Origin: Agapetus fuscipes
Taxonomy: Eukaryota > Arthropoda > Insecta > Trichoptera > Glossosomatidae
DNA length: 64,000 nt
Reading direction: 5' to 3'
Assembly: GCA_951799405.1 (NCBI GenBank)
Contig: OX637363.1
Location: 6,572,001-6,636,000 of the forward strand
Part shown: positions 21,516 to 31,245 of the stretch, piece by piece
Numbering within the stretch: the first letter of the stretch is position 1
Layout of the letters: each line of letters starts with the position of its first letter
Notes under the pieces: model-generated
Database searches by the model: none
What the model was told of the DNA's origin: nothing
Seen by the model: the letters and a program-made list of their open reading frames with translations, nothing else
Made by a program: the position numbers and the translations under genes

Positions 21516-21776
21516 ATTTAACGAAAATCAAAACATTCAATATTTTCGCCAAAAAAAACATTTAATAAATGTATATTATTCGATCGATGTATTCAATATT
21601 CAATGCTTCAAAAACGCTTCATTTCATTTATGAGAAACATCTAGTATATGATTTTTCCCTTTTTGTTTGTGATGAAAAAAATCTTCAGTAGGGTTCGAGT
21701 GTGTATCCTGAATTGAAATTTGTATGTGCTGTGATACCTCCACTATCGAACGCTTTGGATAACGTATAAACGTATT
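21516..21776. other. no gene seen
   Basis: AT-rich sequence, no element recognised. Confidence 0.35.
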
Positions 21777-22320
21777 GTTACGATTTTAGGGTTCGAAAGT
21801 CTTTCAATTAATAACACTGGTCTTATTTTACAGTTATTTATTTTACACTTTTAAAATTTATTTTAACAAAAATAGTCTCGATTATTCCATTACACTTGGT
21901 TTGAGGTCACTGGTCGAATTTGTTTATTGCATTAGGCTCACAGATAAGACTGTAGTTGTAGGAGCTTGAAGCTTGCAGAAGACTGACTCCTAGTGCAAGC
22001 AAATATCGTCTTATATACCCTTCACAACAGTTCCATCTACAAACTATATTCGCCAGACAGTTCCAGAACTAAGGAAAGATTTAAGTAGGTACGTAGCAAT
22101 CACTATTTCTAGACACTTCGAGTACTTTATTCAATTATTCCTACCCACGCATACTTATGAGGATTCCTATTGCATAGCTATAACTAATACCTTTACTTAT
22201 TTTAATATTTACATAACAGTATATTTTATGTGCATTCAATTAAACTTATCCTTATTTTAAAATCTTAACTTCTGATTGTGACTTTACATAACCCATTGAT
22301 TACACATTGGAGTTCATGGT
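21777..22320 (-). mobile_element. possible solo LTR or LTR fragment
   Basis: The plus strand begins TGTTACGATTTTAGGG, so the minus strand would end CGTAACA as many Ty3-type LTRs do. A TATA-like GGGTATATAAGACGAT (minus strand, about 22007-22020) sits inside. The opposite end is not clear. Confidence 0.35.
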
Positions 22321-22407
22321 GAAACCGTACATTCGTCCCTTCCTCTTTTTAGAGGAAAACATCCCTCTAGGTAGATGACATACTGAAAAAAAAGTTAACC
22401 TTGAGAT

Positions 22408-22658
22408 TCTAATCTAATCTAAGTTGTAAAGATATGTTGCATTGGAGATTCACATTACATGCGTTTTCACAACCAGACACGTACAAGTTCGCGCTTGCAC
22501 ATGCCGCATGTGAACCTACAACATAAAAAAACAAATCTCAAATGGACATACACTCTGCAACTCTTGCCGTCCTTCCCTGAGGCAGGGGTGGCATTGGCAA
22601 AGTGAACCATTTTTACAGCATGGGTGGTCAGCCGCATACCAACCTATAAGTCAAGGAA
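22408..22658 (-). repeat. A-repeat, A2, full length
   Basis: Runs from TTCCTTGACTTATAGG to the TTAGATTAGATT tail on the minus strand. Both boundaries are at the family positions. Confidence 0.85.
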
Positions 22659-22671
22659 CGTTCTTTACAAA

Positions 22672-22935
22672 TACGCTGATATGAGACTGACCTCCCACTC
22701 TGTAAAAGTTGTCACACTTTTGAAAATGACATCCTATTTCACGGAAAGGCAGCAGTAGTTACAAGGCATATTCGATTTGGTATATTTTGAAAGTTCGCAT
22801 GCAGCATATATATACATAAATATGAATGGGTAATTTGTTTAAAGCGCCGTTTTTGTGTGTAGCACCCCTCAAGGGCCCTATGGCTTGTGTAGGCGCTAAC
22901 TAACGCGTGCTTATGGGCATGTATTTTAAATTAAT
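22672..22935 (+). repeat. A4-like repeat split by a CR1-like tail
   Basis: A diverged A-repeat (TGAGACTGACCTCCCACTCT onward) is broken at about 22815-22882 by a short minus-strand CR1-like 3' end (GCGCCGTTTTTGTGTGTAGC). It resumes at TTGTGTAGGCGCTAACTAAC. Confidence 0.5.
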
Positions 22936-22937
22936 AA

Positions 22938-23016
22938 CTGTAACTGTAACTCTGTCTCCATTCCGCTAGGGGCGGCCAGAGCCTCTGCAGAGCTGCCTCC
23001 ATTTATTCCTATCCTT
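22938..23016 (-). repeat. LINE-B 3' end fragment
   Basis: AACTGTAACTGTAACTCTGT and GGCCAGAGCCTCTGCAGAGC are the complement of the LINE-B terminus, with two copies of the terminal GTTACA unit. Confidence 0.65.
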
Positions 23017-23454
23017 CCCGAGTATGATTCTTAGATGTTAATATAACTTCGCAACTTAGATTTTGCTAAGATAACATCTAATAAATAAATATCACATAGT
23101 TTGTAGATCTATGTATATTACAGATCTAGGAATTATGTGCGTGCCTGTATTTTATGCTTTTGTTCTGCTTTTCTTTCGCTTGAAGCAAATCCTTGTCGAA
23201 TATGGAAGCGCACGTTCCTCTAGTTGTACAGATTGTAGGGCCACCAATGCTCCCATATGAAAATGAACAACTGTTCAAGTGCTCGGAATGTTTCGAATCA
23301 ATTTTATTGAAATACAAAACTCTTTATTAAAAAAAAAAAAGCCCGGTCGTGAACGCTGCTGGAACGAACGACCCTTGTAGCGAAAAACTAGGACGTGAAG
23401 GGTTGTGCGGACAAAATCGACTGAAAAATTCTCAACGCATGAAACACACAATTT
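23017..23454. other. no gene seen
   Basis: Contains the end of a split A-repeat (23020-23065) and an A run at 23328-23340. Nothing coding is recognised. Confidence 0.35.
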
Positions 23455-23578
23455 TGATGACACAGCAATCACTGTTTTCGGGATATGTAGCCGTGGTCTG
23501 GTTGATTTTTTCCAGACAGTTTCGCCCATTGCTCCGATGGGCATTATCAGCGGTTGGCCAGTCGCTGTGATCTTCTTA
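23455..23578 (-). repeat. Penelope-like end fragment with ribozyme-like stem
   Basis: Shares about 120 bp with 45038-45165. On the minus strand 23519-23550 reads CTGATAA, T, stem GCCCAT, loop CGGAGCA, stem ATGGGC, GAAAC. The core order is that of hammerhead ribozymes found at the ends of Penelope-like elements, with A in place of the second G of CTGANGA. No reverse transcriptase lies next to it. Confidence 0.5.
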
Positions 23579-23597
23579 CACTATTTTTAATTCGTTT

Positions 23598-23930
23598 TGG
23601 TCATAGTCATGACAGAATGTGATGAAATGGTTTGGGCATGTGAAAAGAATGAATAATGATAGACTGGCGAAGTACATATTATACAGAGAAAAAGTGAAAT
23701 GAAGAAATGGTAATGGACGACCGAGAAAAGAATGGAGTGATCAAATTTCGGAGATTATGAAAGAATGTGATACAAAGTGAGTGTAAAAAAAATGCATTAA
23801 AAAGGTGATGGATAAAAATGAATTGAAAGAGGTATGTAGGGAATTGAGGCAGCTCTGCAGAGGCTCTAGCCACTCCTTGCAGAACGGACACAAAGTCACA
23901 GTTACAGTCTAGTGCTACATGCTGTAACCG
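23598..23930 (+). pseudogene. LINE-B C-terminal fragment
   Basis: The translation resembles VMKWFGHVKRMNNDRL and then a GRPRKEW-like stretch, broken by stops and shifts. It is followed by the LINE-B 3' end GGCAGCTCTGCAGAGGCTCT and a GTTACAGT tail. Confidence 0.65.
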
Positions 23931-23957
23931 GAAGGAATTGGGTTCAATGATGCATTC

Positions 23958-23969
23958 AATATGAATCCT
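23958..23969. repeat. target-site duplication, left copy
   Basis: AATATGAATCCT, repeated exactly at 24420-24431. It brackets the 450-bp SINE between. Confidence 0.75.
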
Positions 23970-24419
23970 ATAATAATAATAATAATAAAATAGGATGATT
24001 TATTTGGTGAGCGCTGTTTTTGTGTGTATCACACCTCAAGAGCCCTCTGCGAGCTTGGTCGTCGCTGTAGAAAGCGCCAATTCTCAAGCAAGACCCAGTT
24101 GTTGTAAGGTTGGATGGACCTTTCAGTGACCGGTCTTTGGTAAAGGCTTATGAATTTTTCAACTCAGCGAAGAGCACATTCGAAATATAAATGGTATATT
24201 TTTGTGCGCCGCCGGGATCCGAATCCACAACCTTCCATTTACGAGTCCGAAGTGTTGCCACTACGGTCTACGGACCGGTCCAAGATGCCAACGACACGCG
24301 GTGTACCTGAGCGGTCACCCATCCAAGTACTGTCCGCGCCCAATGTTGCTTAACTTCGGTGATCTATCGGAACCGGTGCTTTCAACATGGCTAACGTCGT
24401 TGAATTTATGAATCGTAAT
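23970..24419 (-). repeat. full-length 5S-tRNA-CR1 composite SINE (B-SINE)
   Basis: Minus-strand order: about 15 bp of lead, a 5S rRNA-like segment (24404-24282), a tRNA-like head (24285-24205), a body (TATTTCGAATGTGCTCTTCG, then CCATCCAACCTTACAACAAC), and the CR1-like tail. It ends in an (ATT)n run. An exact 12-bp target-site duplication shows it moved as one unit. Both internal pol III promoter types are recognisable. It sits in an older A-repeat whose end continues at 24432. Mobilisation by the CR1-like LINE is inferred from the shared tail. Confidence 0.8.
24282..24404 (-). repeat. 5S rRNA-like segment of a SINE
   Basis: The minus strand matches 5S rRNA along its length: CCATGTTGAA, CACCGGTTCCGATAGATCAC, CGAAGTTAAGCAAC, the box C region AGTACTTGGATGGGTGACC (24331-24313) and GTCGTTGGCATCTT. 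The central internal promoter is well kept, while the first stem strand and the GAGCGG helix region are altered. It is part of the SINE and not a genuine 5S gene. Confidence 0.85.
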
Positions 24420-24431
24420 AATATGAATCCT

Positions 24432-24877
24432 GTAATTTATCATTGCAACTTAGATTATAGATAGATAACCGAAGATGCTACTTCTAAAATACATCGATTA
24501 TCTCAGAAATTATCTTACATAATACGTGATTTTGTTTACACCTCGAACATTTATTCTGTAAAATCTGGATTGGGATTTCGGGATTCTGTTAGCACGACTT
24601 CTGCAAACCCTGCTCCTGTAAAATAGTCGAGTGGAGTAGATTGAAACGCCTACTTTGTTTTTGATACGCCTTCCGCTATATTATTTCAAGACTGAGTAAA
24701 CCTTCTCTGAGCCTATTGTCATTTTATCAATGTTTAATGTACGTCATGTACCGTGTTACATATACATATGTTATATGTACTCCTTGTTATTACAAGGATA
24801 TATCCTTGAGCGGTTCGGCTTAAATAGACGACAAAATTTCAGACAGCCCGATTTAAAATCAAGTAGGTATTTAGTAT
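24432..24877. other. A-repeat end, then no gene seen
   Basis: 24432-24462 is the tail of the split A-repeat (CATTGCAACTTAGATTATAG). The rest is AT-rich without a recognised element. Confidence 0.4.
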
Positions 24878-25145
24878 TGTTACGTTTTATGCTGGATTGT
24901 CTTTTTAATTCAAATGACAGGATTTATTTTTTACAATTTATTTCACAACTTGACAATCACTGTCTATAGGTGTTACTCAGCGAATTACTTGCGACTCTAC
25001 TGTCCGTACCATTTTGATCTCTTATATAGGGAACCAGAGGGGTCTTCCTCACATTCACTAGATGATTCTACCACCAGAAAGTTATGTACACACACAATCA
25101 CTAGAACGTCATTCCAATGCACGAATACAATTATGGACTACTCGG
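24878..25145 (-). mobile_element. possible LTR fragment
   Basis: The plus strand starts TTGTTACGTTTTATGC like 21777. The minus strand holds a TATA-like CCCTATATAAGAG (about 25020-25032). About 90 bp of it (24921-25008) is repeated at 25408-25499 after an intervening A-repeat. Confidence 0.35.
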
Positions 25146-25152
25146 CTGGTAT

Positions 25153-25393
25153 GCGGTATTGGTATACGGCTGACCACCTATACTGTAAAAAATGGTTCAC
25201 TTTTCCAATGTCACCCCTGCTTCAGGGAAGGTCGGCAAGAGTTGCAGGGCTTATGTTCATTTGAGAGTTGGGTTTTTATAATATATTAGGTCCACATGCG
25301 GCATGTGTAAGCGCGAAATTATGCATGTCTGCTTGTGGGAATGCATTTAATATGAATCTCAAATGATACATATCTTTGCAGCTTAGATTTAAA
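25153..25393 (+). repeat. A-repeat, A1
   Basis: Starts GGTATACGGCTGACC without the usual first 20 bases and ends CAGCTTAGATT. It separates two copies of an LTR-like segment. Confidence 0.8.
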
Positions 25394-25407
25394 TTCAGAT
25401 TTAGACA

Positions 25408-25500
25408 GGATTCATTTTTCACAATTTATTTCTCAACTTTGACAATCACTGTCTATGGGTGTTACTCAGCAAATTGTTCTCTTGCGACTCTACTGTCTAT
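25408..25500. repeat. direct repeat of 24921-25008
   Basis: Shares TGACAATCACTGTCTATGGG and TGTTACTCAGCAAATT with the upstream copy at a high level of identity. Confidence 0.7.
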
Positions 25501-26088
25501 CAGAAAGTCCAGCGAAAATATTCGAGCATAAAATAAAAAATAGTAAATTAAAACTGTGTTTTTTTTTAAATAAATCTAAATTAAACTTTCAAATCCTGCC
25601 GTCTCTGAATCAATCACGAAAGTGTTTCACATTTTACAATATAGTTAGTCAATCTTATACCAACCTTAAAGTTTAAAGCTTTCATCATTTTCATCTAGAC
25701 ATTGTTTTTTCTTTCCTTTTCTTTTTATCTCATTTTCTCCGAATCATCTTAACATAAAACAACATAAAATCCCAACATTTCACTACACGAGATTTCCTCT
25801 CGGCCTGTGTATTTTTTATCTCCCCTTCTCTCCGGTATATTCCCCCTTTCTCCCCGGTATTTACCCGTCTTCTTCCCGGTATATCTCGTCTCTGACCAAA
25901 TACGCTCCATCCCATCTAATCACATGCTCCGAGTAACTAACTTGGGTCTGCCTAACGCGTTCTAACAGTTGTAACACGTGGCGAAAGGAATACACGCCGC
26001 ATTTCCCGGGATTCAAGACATTTAGCTTCCAATACCGGTTATTCCCTGAAAGTAAATAATAATAGTAATAATATTAGGTGTCCGGTCG
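25501..26088. other. no gene seen
   Basis: AT-rich, with CCCGGTAT-rich pyrimidine sequence around 25810-25880. Nothing is recognised. Confidence 0.4.
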
Positions 26089-26090
26089 AT

Positions 26091-26408
26091 AGCTCAGTTG
26101 GTAGAGTGCTTGCATTCCATGCCGTGAGCTCGGGTTCGAATCCCACCGAGGGTGTTATAAATGATTTCCCGTTTCGGTGTTTATTTCAAACCCAAAAATA
26201 AAATACCGGCAAGGTTTACTTAGCCTTCACAATAAATGAGTACCAGCCCTTTCGGGAGCTGGTAAACCCCCATTTCAACTGAAGTGGTTGGTGGAAGGCC
26301 GGCCCCCTTACCTGTAAAAATAAATAGGTTCAACTCGCCACATGCGACCCCTTCGGGGATAACGCGGCAAGAAGTTAGGTACACTATATGTGTAGCTTAG
26401 TTGAAATT
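26091..26408 (+). repeat. C-SINE, full length
   Basis: The head GTCGATAGCTCAGTTGGTAG has an intact A box and B box (GGTTCGAATCCC); an ATTCCAT loop would place a TCC anticodon. The body has GATTTCCCGTTTCGG and CAACTGAAGTGGTTGG, and the tail is ATGTGTAGCTTAGTTG. Confidence 0.85.
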
Positions 26409-26411
26409 GAA

Positions 26412-26703
26412 AGAATTATTTATTTGGTGAGCGCTGTTTTTGTGTGTATCACACCTCAAGAGCCCTCTGCGAGCATGGTCGTCGCTGTAGAAATCGCCAA
26501 TACGCAAGCAAGACTCAGTTGCTGCTATGCTGGATGCACCATTTAGTGACTGGTATTTGGTAAAGGTTGTATACATTTTTCAACCCAACGAAAAGCATGT
26601 TTTCAAAATATAAATGGTATATTTTTGTGCTCCGCCGGGATTCGAGTCTACGACCTTCCATTTACGAATCCGAAGCTTTGCCACTAGACTACGGTCCGGT
26701 GCT
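26412..26703 (-). repeat. B-SINE with CR1-like tail
   Basis: It joins the C-SINE tail to tail. The minus strand has the tRNA-like head (GACCGTAGTCTAGTGG region), the body, and the tail GTGATACACACAAAAACAGC, AAATAAAT. No 5S segment is present. Confidence 0.8.
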
Positions 26704-27002
26704 TGAATCTGACCCCCCAAAAGCTTTATAACACTGCATCGAAGACTACCTTTGCATGTTCCCGGTATTTAAGGTTTACTTTTCCCGGTATTCGATCACG
26801 AATTTCATGCCCGCAAGTATAGATAACCCTATCACGTAGTATCGGCTTCTCTTTCTAATGAATACATTACCCATATTATACGGAGAGATACAGCATATCG
26901 CCGTCGTACAGGAAAAAGTTACCAACTGACAGAATGTAAAATTTGGGCCATTTGACTGTTTTTACACTCTTATACGCAGTATACAATATAAAGTCTATCT
27001 AT
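26704..27002. other. no gene seen
   Basis: Unique sequence, no motif recognised. Confidence 0.35.
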
Positions 27003-27254
27003 CTAGTATCTATAATCTAAGAGTAAGGATGTATTAACATTCAAAACTCATATCAAATGCATGCCCACAAACAGACAAGTGTAAGTTAGCGCTTACAAAT
27101 GCTGAATGTGTACTTGCAAATTAAAATCAAAACCTCAAATGAACATAAGCCCTGCAACTTTTTCCGACCTTCCCTGGAACAGGGGTGACATTGTCAAGGT
27201 GAACCATTTTTTACAGTATGGGTGATCAGAGTCATACCAACCTATAAGTCAAAA
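27003..27254 (-). repeat. A-repeat, A3, full length
   Basis: A3 3' half (TGCAAGTACACATTCAGC, AACTTACACTTGTCTG) and tail TTAGATTATAGATA on the minus strand. Confidence 0.8.
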
Positions 27255-27311
27255 AAACATTGCCGAGGGATAATAGTAAACAAAACATTGCTGAGGAATA
27301 GTGGACAAAAA

Positions 27312-27412
27312 ATAACATAAACCCTGCAACTCTTTCCGTGATTCCCTGAAACTGAAATTGGAGTAACATTAGGAAAGTGAACCAATTGTTAGAGTATCGA
27401 TGGTTAAAACCG
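27312..27412 (-). repeat. A-repeat 5' fragment, diverged
   Basis: Minus strand carries GGTTCACTTTCCTAATGTTA and CAGTTTCAGGGAATCACGG; the 3' half is missing. Confidence 0.55.
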
Positions 27413-27582
27413 CCGCCAGATCTACTAGGAAATAAGTAGTCTTGCTTAACATGCGAGAAAGTTGAGTTGAAAAAATGAGTTGAAAAATATCGTAAAAAAA
27501 TTGTAAAATATTGAAAGAAACCACCTTGTCGCGAACAAAAATATCCTCGACGATTTCTAACGATCGATACCTTTTAGGTTGG

Positions 27583-27838
27583 CTCCTTGACTTGTAGGTT
27601 GGTATGCGGCTGACCATCCATGCTGTAGAAAATGGTTCACTTTGCCAATGTCTCCCCTGTTTCAGGAAAGGTCGGAAAAAGTTACAGGGTTTATGTTCAT
27701 TTGAGGTTTGGATTTTAATTTGTAAGTACACATTCAGCATTTGTAAGTGCGAACTACACGTGTCTGTTTGTGGGCATGCATTTGATATGACCTTTAATTG
27801 TTAATATATCTTGGCAACTTAGATTAATTGTAGATTAT
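27583..27838 (+). repeat. A-repeat, A3, full length
   Basis: Starts CTCCTTGACTTGTAGG and ends CAACTTAGATTAATTGTAG. Confidence 0.85.
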
Positions 27839-28040
27839 AGATAGAATATGCTGGAAGTGAGGGAAGAAGGTGAATGTTAAACAGCCGAAAATCCTTTTTC
27901 GGGAACAAACGCACTTGGTCTCTTTTCCGGTACGATGTCCATGTATTTCGTAGTTTTTCCCGAGCCTGGTATCGATCAATATTTGATTTTCACATGGTCA
28001 ATTTTAACTAAAAAATCAAGTTATCTTGGATTCTTGCGGT

Positions 28041-28297
28041 TCCTTGACTTATATGTAGGTTGGTATGCGGTTGACCACCCATGCTGAAAAATATAGTTCA
28101 TTTTGCCAATGTCACCTCTGTTTCAGGGAAGGACGGCAAGAGTTGCAGGGTGTATGTCCATTTAAGATTTGGGTTTTTATGTTGTAGTTTCACATACGGC
28201 ATCTGCAAACGCGAACACGTGTCTGCTTGTGAGAATGCATATAATGTGAATCCCTAGTGTAACATATCTTTGCAAGTTATATTAGATTAAATTAGAT
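28041..28297 (+). repeat. A-repeat, A2, full length
   Basis: Starts TTCCTTGACTTATATGTAGG (a small duplication near the start) and ends TTATATTAGATTAAATTAGATT. Confidence 0.85.
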
Positions 28298-28298
28298 T

Positions 28299-28440
28299 GC
28301 GGCGCATGACCAGTAGAGCACTTAAATTCAAAGCCACAAAGCTAGGGCTCGATCCCCGTCAAGAGCGTTACGAATTTATCTTTCTGGTGTTTTCTTCTCA
28401 TTCAAATCATAGCATGATCAGCAAAGCTTACTAAGGCGCG
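28299..28440 (+). repeat. C-SINE relic
   Basis: GACCAGTAGAGCACTTAAAT and GGGCTCGATCCCCGTC sit at tRNA-box spacing, followed by a faded match to the C-SINE body. Confidence 0.4.
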
Positions 28441-28530
28441 GTATTTTCAACGTTGCATGCAAACAAAAGTTAAAGCTACATCATTCAATAGAAACGGTTT
28501 TTTGTTGTAGATTATACGGAATTTATACCA

Positions 28531-28892
28531 AACCGGTCCGTAGTCCAGTGGCAATACTTAGATACAATACAATAAATGGAAGGTTGTAGGTTCGGATCTC
28601 AATTTCATAAAACCTATATATATATATATATATGAGAATAATTTATTTTATTTAATTAATACATGACAAAAGAGCGCCGTTTTTGTGTGTGTCACACCTC
28701 AAGGGCCCTCCTATACCAACGACCGGTCACTAAAGGTCCATCTAGCCTTACAGCAACTTGGTATTGGATGAGTATTGGCGCTTTGAAGCGACGACCAAGC
28801 TTGTAAACACCTCTGCGGCACCACAACAAGTGTCATAGCTTAAATCTTTCTGAAATCTAGGGAGTCTCCCGCACAGGAATTCATAAAAAAAA
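28531..28892 (+). repeat. B2 SINE interrupted by a CR1-like tail
   Basis: The head is ACCGGTCCGTAGTCCAGTGG. The body is broken at about 28620-28715 by an (AT)n run and a minus-strand CR1-like 3' end. It resumes at CGACCGGTCACTAAAGGTCC and finishes with the alternative B2 tail (ACACCTCTGCGGCACCAC, GGAGTCTCCCGCACAGGAAT, A run). Confidence 0.7.
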
Positions 28893-28904
28893 AGATAGGA
28901 AAAA

Positions 28905-28968
28905 ATAAAGGCAGCTCTGGCCACCCCTAGCTTATGCTGGCGACAGAGTTACAGTTACATTCCACGAT
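28905..28968 (+). repeat. LINE-B 3' end fragment
   Basis: GGCAGCTCTGGCCACCCCTA and GACAGAGTTACAGTTACA match the LINE-B terminus with an internal deletion. Confidence 0.55.
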
Positions 28969-29040
28969 CACCAACAATGAATGGTGGCATTCTGCTTATC
29001 TACGGGGACAGTTTACACCGTGTAATATTTAAGTCGCCTC

Positions 29041-29176
29041 TACTTCCGGTTCGGAGGCGGGAAAAGGCACTTCCGGTCCCTTCACCCCCTCTCCTCTCTC
29101 ATCCTGGCGGGCGAATTTCCTCCAGGGAAATAGAAACAGCCTCTTAACCACTCTCCTGAGACACTTTTGAGCTAAG
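29041..29176 (+). promoter_or_regulatory. GC-rich island, possible promoter and 5' UTR exon
   Basis: This is an unusually GC-rich stretch in an AT-rich setting. It has two ACTTCCGG words (29042 and 29069), which fit ETS-type sites common in housekeeping promoters. It ends near AAG|GTGAGA (GT at 29177), a plausible splice donor. No ATG-initiated frame on the plus strand supports coding. It could equally be a fragment of an unknown repeat. Confidence 0.25.
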
Positions 29177-29269
29177 GTGAGAATTTCCTTCCTCCAAAAA
29201 TATACTGTTGGTGTTTTAATTTGCATGGTATATTTATTTTATTGCTTCACTTCACTGAAAACACGACTA

Positions 29270-29502
29270 AGCTACACATATAGAAATGTAGAAAACGGTT
29301 CACTTTGCCAATGTCACCTCTGTTTCAGGAAAGGACGCCAAGATTTGCAGGGTGTATGTCCATTTGAGATTTGTGTTTTTATGTTGTAGGTTCACATGCG
29401 GCATGTGCAAGCGCGAACTTGTACGTGCCTGCTTATGAGAATGCATATAATGTGAATCCCCAATTTTACTAATCTTTGAACTTAGATTAGATAAGATTAG
29501 GT
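29270..29502 (+). repeat. A-repeat, A2
   Basis: Begins at about GTAGAAAACGGTTCACTTT, contains GTGTATGTCCATTTGAG and ends TTAGATTAGATAAGATTAGG. It lacks the first 40 or so bases. Confidence 0.75.
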
Positions 29503-29534
29503 TGGTACGAGGCTGAGTAGAGCGGCTAGAATTA

Positions 29535-29648
29535 CAGCCTGCAGGGTTTATGTTTGGTCCTTATTTTGAAAATTCACATGCAGCATGTATAAGCGCGAAA
29601 CACCTTTTTTTTATATGGGCGTGAATTTAGTATTGATCTTAAATGAGT
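29535..29648 (+). repeat. A-repeat 3' fragment, diverged
   Basis: Contains GCAGGGTTTATG, CACATGCAGCATGTATAAGC and GATCTTAAATGA with many changes. Confidence 0.5.
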
Positions 29649-29651
29649 TGA

Positions 29652-30092
29652 ATTGAACCAAAGACACAAAGAAGTATGCAAGGATAGAAAGAAATGGCGG
29701 TTGATCTGTGATGTTGGCGGCTAGGGTTTGTTAAAGTGAAATTGGTTTTATGATTTAGTTTTTTTTTATGTCCATGTATATATTGTTATTTATTGATTTA
29801 AAATGTAATTTGTCATGTATGTTCCTTGACTTATAGGTTGTTATGCGGCTGACCACCCATAATATAAAAAATTGGTTCACTTTGCCAATGTCACCCCTGT
29901 TTCAGGGAAGGACGGCAAGAGTTGCAAGGCTTATGTTCATTTGAGATTGGGTTTTTATATTGTAGGTCCACATGCGGCATGTGTTAGCGCGAAATTATAC
30001 AAATCTGCTTGTGGGAATGCATTTAATTTAAATCTTAAATGATATATATCTTTGCAGCTTAGATTAGATTAGATTAGATTAGATTAGACATG
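29652..30092 (+). pseudogene. LINE-A 3' end with A-repeat A1
   Basis: The end of the ORF (KEVCKDRKKWRL-like: AAGTATGCAAGGATAGAAAG, then GTTGGCGGCTAGG) is followed by the 3' UTR, then an A1 unit (29821) ending in five TTAGA repeats. It is the plus-strand counterpart of 49704-50100. Confidence 0.8.
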
Positions 30093-30156
30093 AATAAAGT
30101 TTGGTGTTCTTTAAAAACTTAAAAAAATATATTAAATCACAATTAATATTCGGGGG

Positions 30157-30389
30157 CTATTTAGACATTTTCGTCGCCCGTTGACCCCACGCTTTGACAA
30201 ACTAATGATGCCTCGGCTGAAAGTTTCATGACCCCGGTATTCTTACCTACCGAATTTTGGTAGTTTTTGTATGAAGACTGTAATCAGCTGTTCACTTGCG
30301 GCCGTCTTGGATTGACAGGTCTTCATTAAAATGCATCATTAGTTTGTCAAAGCGTGGGCTCAACGGGCGACTAAAATGTCTAAGAATAG
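30157..30389. mobile_element. MITE with about 58-bp inverted repeats
   Basis: The ends CTATTTAGACATTTTCGTCG and the complement of CGACTAAAATGTCTAAGAAT continue through CCCACGCTTTGACAAACT. The interior contains GGTATTCTTACCTACCGAAT, which resembles the arms of the MITE at 32516. Confidence 0.75.
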
Positions 30390-31055
30390 CATCGGTGTTT
30401 CTTTCACCTATTTATCTCATCTTTGAAAAAAAAAAATAGATTACCGCAATTGTTTCTAAACGACTGAATTTAAAATTGAAACAATTACCCAGGGATATTT
30501 TACAAAATGTTTATTTTAAACATGTTATAAAGGAATTTATTTTTTAATACGAAAATTCCGTCCTCATTTTTTGATGAAGGGTTGATTTTGTTCGCGAGAA
30601 AATCCCTAAATTCCATTGTATACATTTTCTGTGAAGTATCGAACATAATATTTATTTTCGAGAATATTTAAACTGGTGAAAATTCACCTCTAAATACAAA
30701 AGCGGCGCAACACAGAAAATATTTTACTTTAAAATTCCTTTGATATCCTGATCTCCACCAAATCCCAACGTTTTTTCGGTAAAAAATGTTAAAATGCCAT
30801 AGAGTGTGATTTACGTTTAAATTTGAACTTGTAGATTCTGTTTTTGGTTAAATTTATGATGGCTTACAAGATTTGACATCAGCTGTTGATACGCCGCCAT
30901 GTTATATTTTGTCCTATCGTTGAATGGATACGGTAAGATCTATCGATGGTCGTCGAGACTACCACCCCCCAGAGATCACTGCCAAACTCTATCACTCTCA
31001 TTAATTATATTGGTTCAACAAAAAATCAGTATTAAACCTATTGTATATGAAAAAC
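30390..31055. other. no gene seen
   Basis: AT-rich. About 70 bp near 30815-30905 (AACTTGTAGATTCTGTTTTT, TTTATGATGGCTTAC) recurs at 37910-37970, so it belongs to an unnamed repeat. Confidence 0.4.
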
Positions 31056-31245
31056 AGACCCGGACCTTACTCTAGTGGTTAGCGCTTCGGACTCGCAAAT
31101 GGAAGATCGTGGGCTCAAATCCCGATGGAACACAAAAAATATCTAATTTATATTTTGCAATATGCTCTTCGCTGGGTTGAAAAATGCATCACCTTTACCA
31201 AAGACCACCATCCAGCCTTACAGCAATCGGGTCTTTCTTGAGAAC
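31056..31245 (+). repeat. B-SINE, diverged, 3' truncated
   Basis: TTACTCTAGTGGTTAGCGCT and GGGCTCAAATCCCGATGG are the head. The body matches to TCTTTCTTGAGAACAG. It ends before the tail, next to a run of G at 31260. Confidence 0.7.

Noticed and set aside
24282..24404. functional 5S rRNA gene
   Set aside because: It is fused to a SINE inside a target-site duplication, has changes in stem regions, and lacks a proper T-run terminator.
26091..26165. functional tRNA genes at C- and B-SINE heads
   Set aside because: The A and B boxes are good, but the acceptor and anticodon stems do not pair properly and each head continues into a repeated SINE body.
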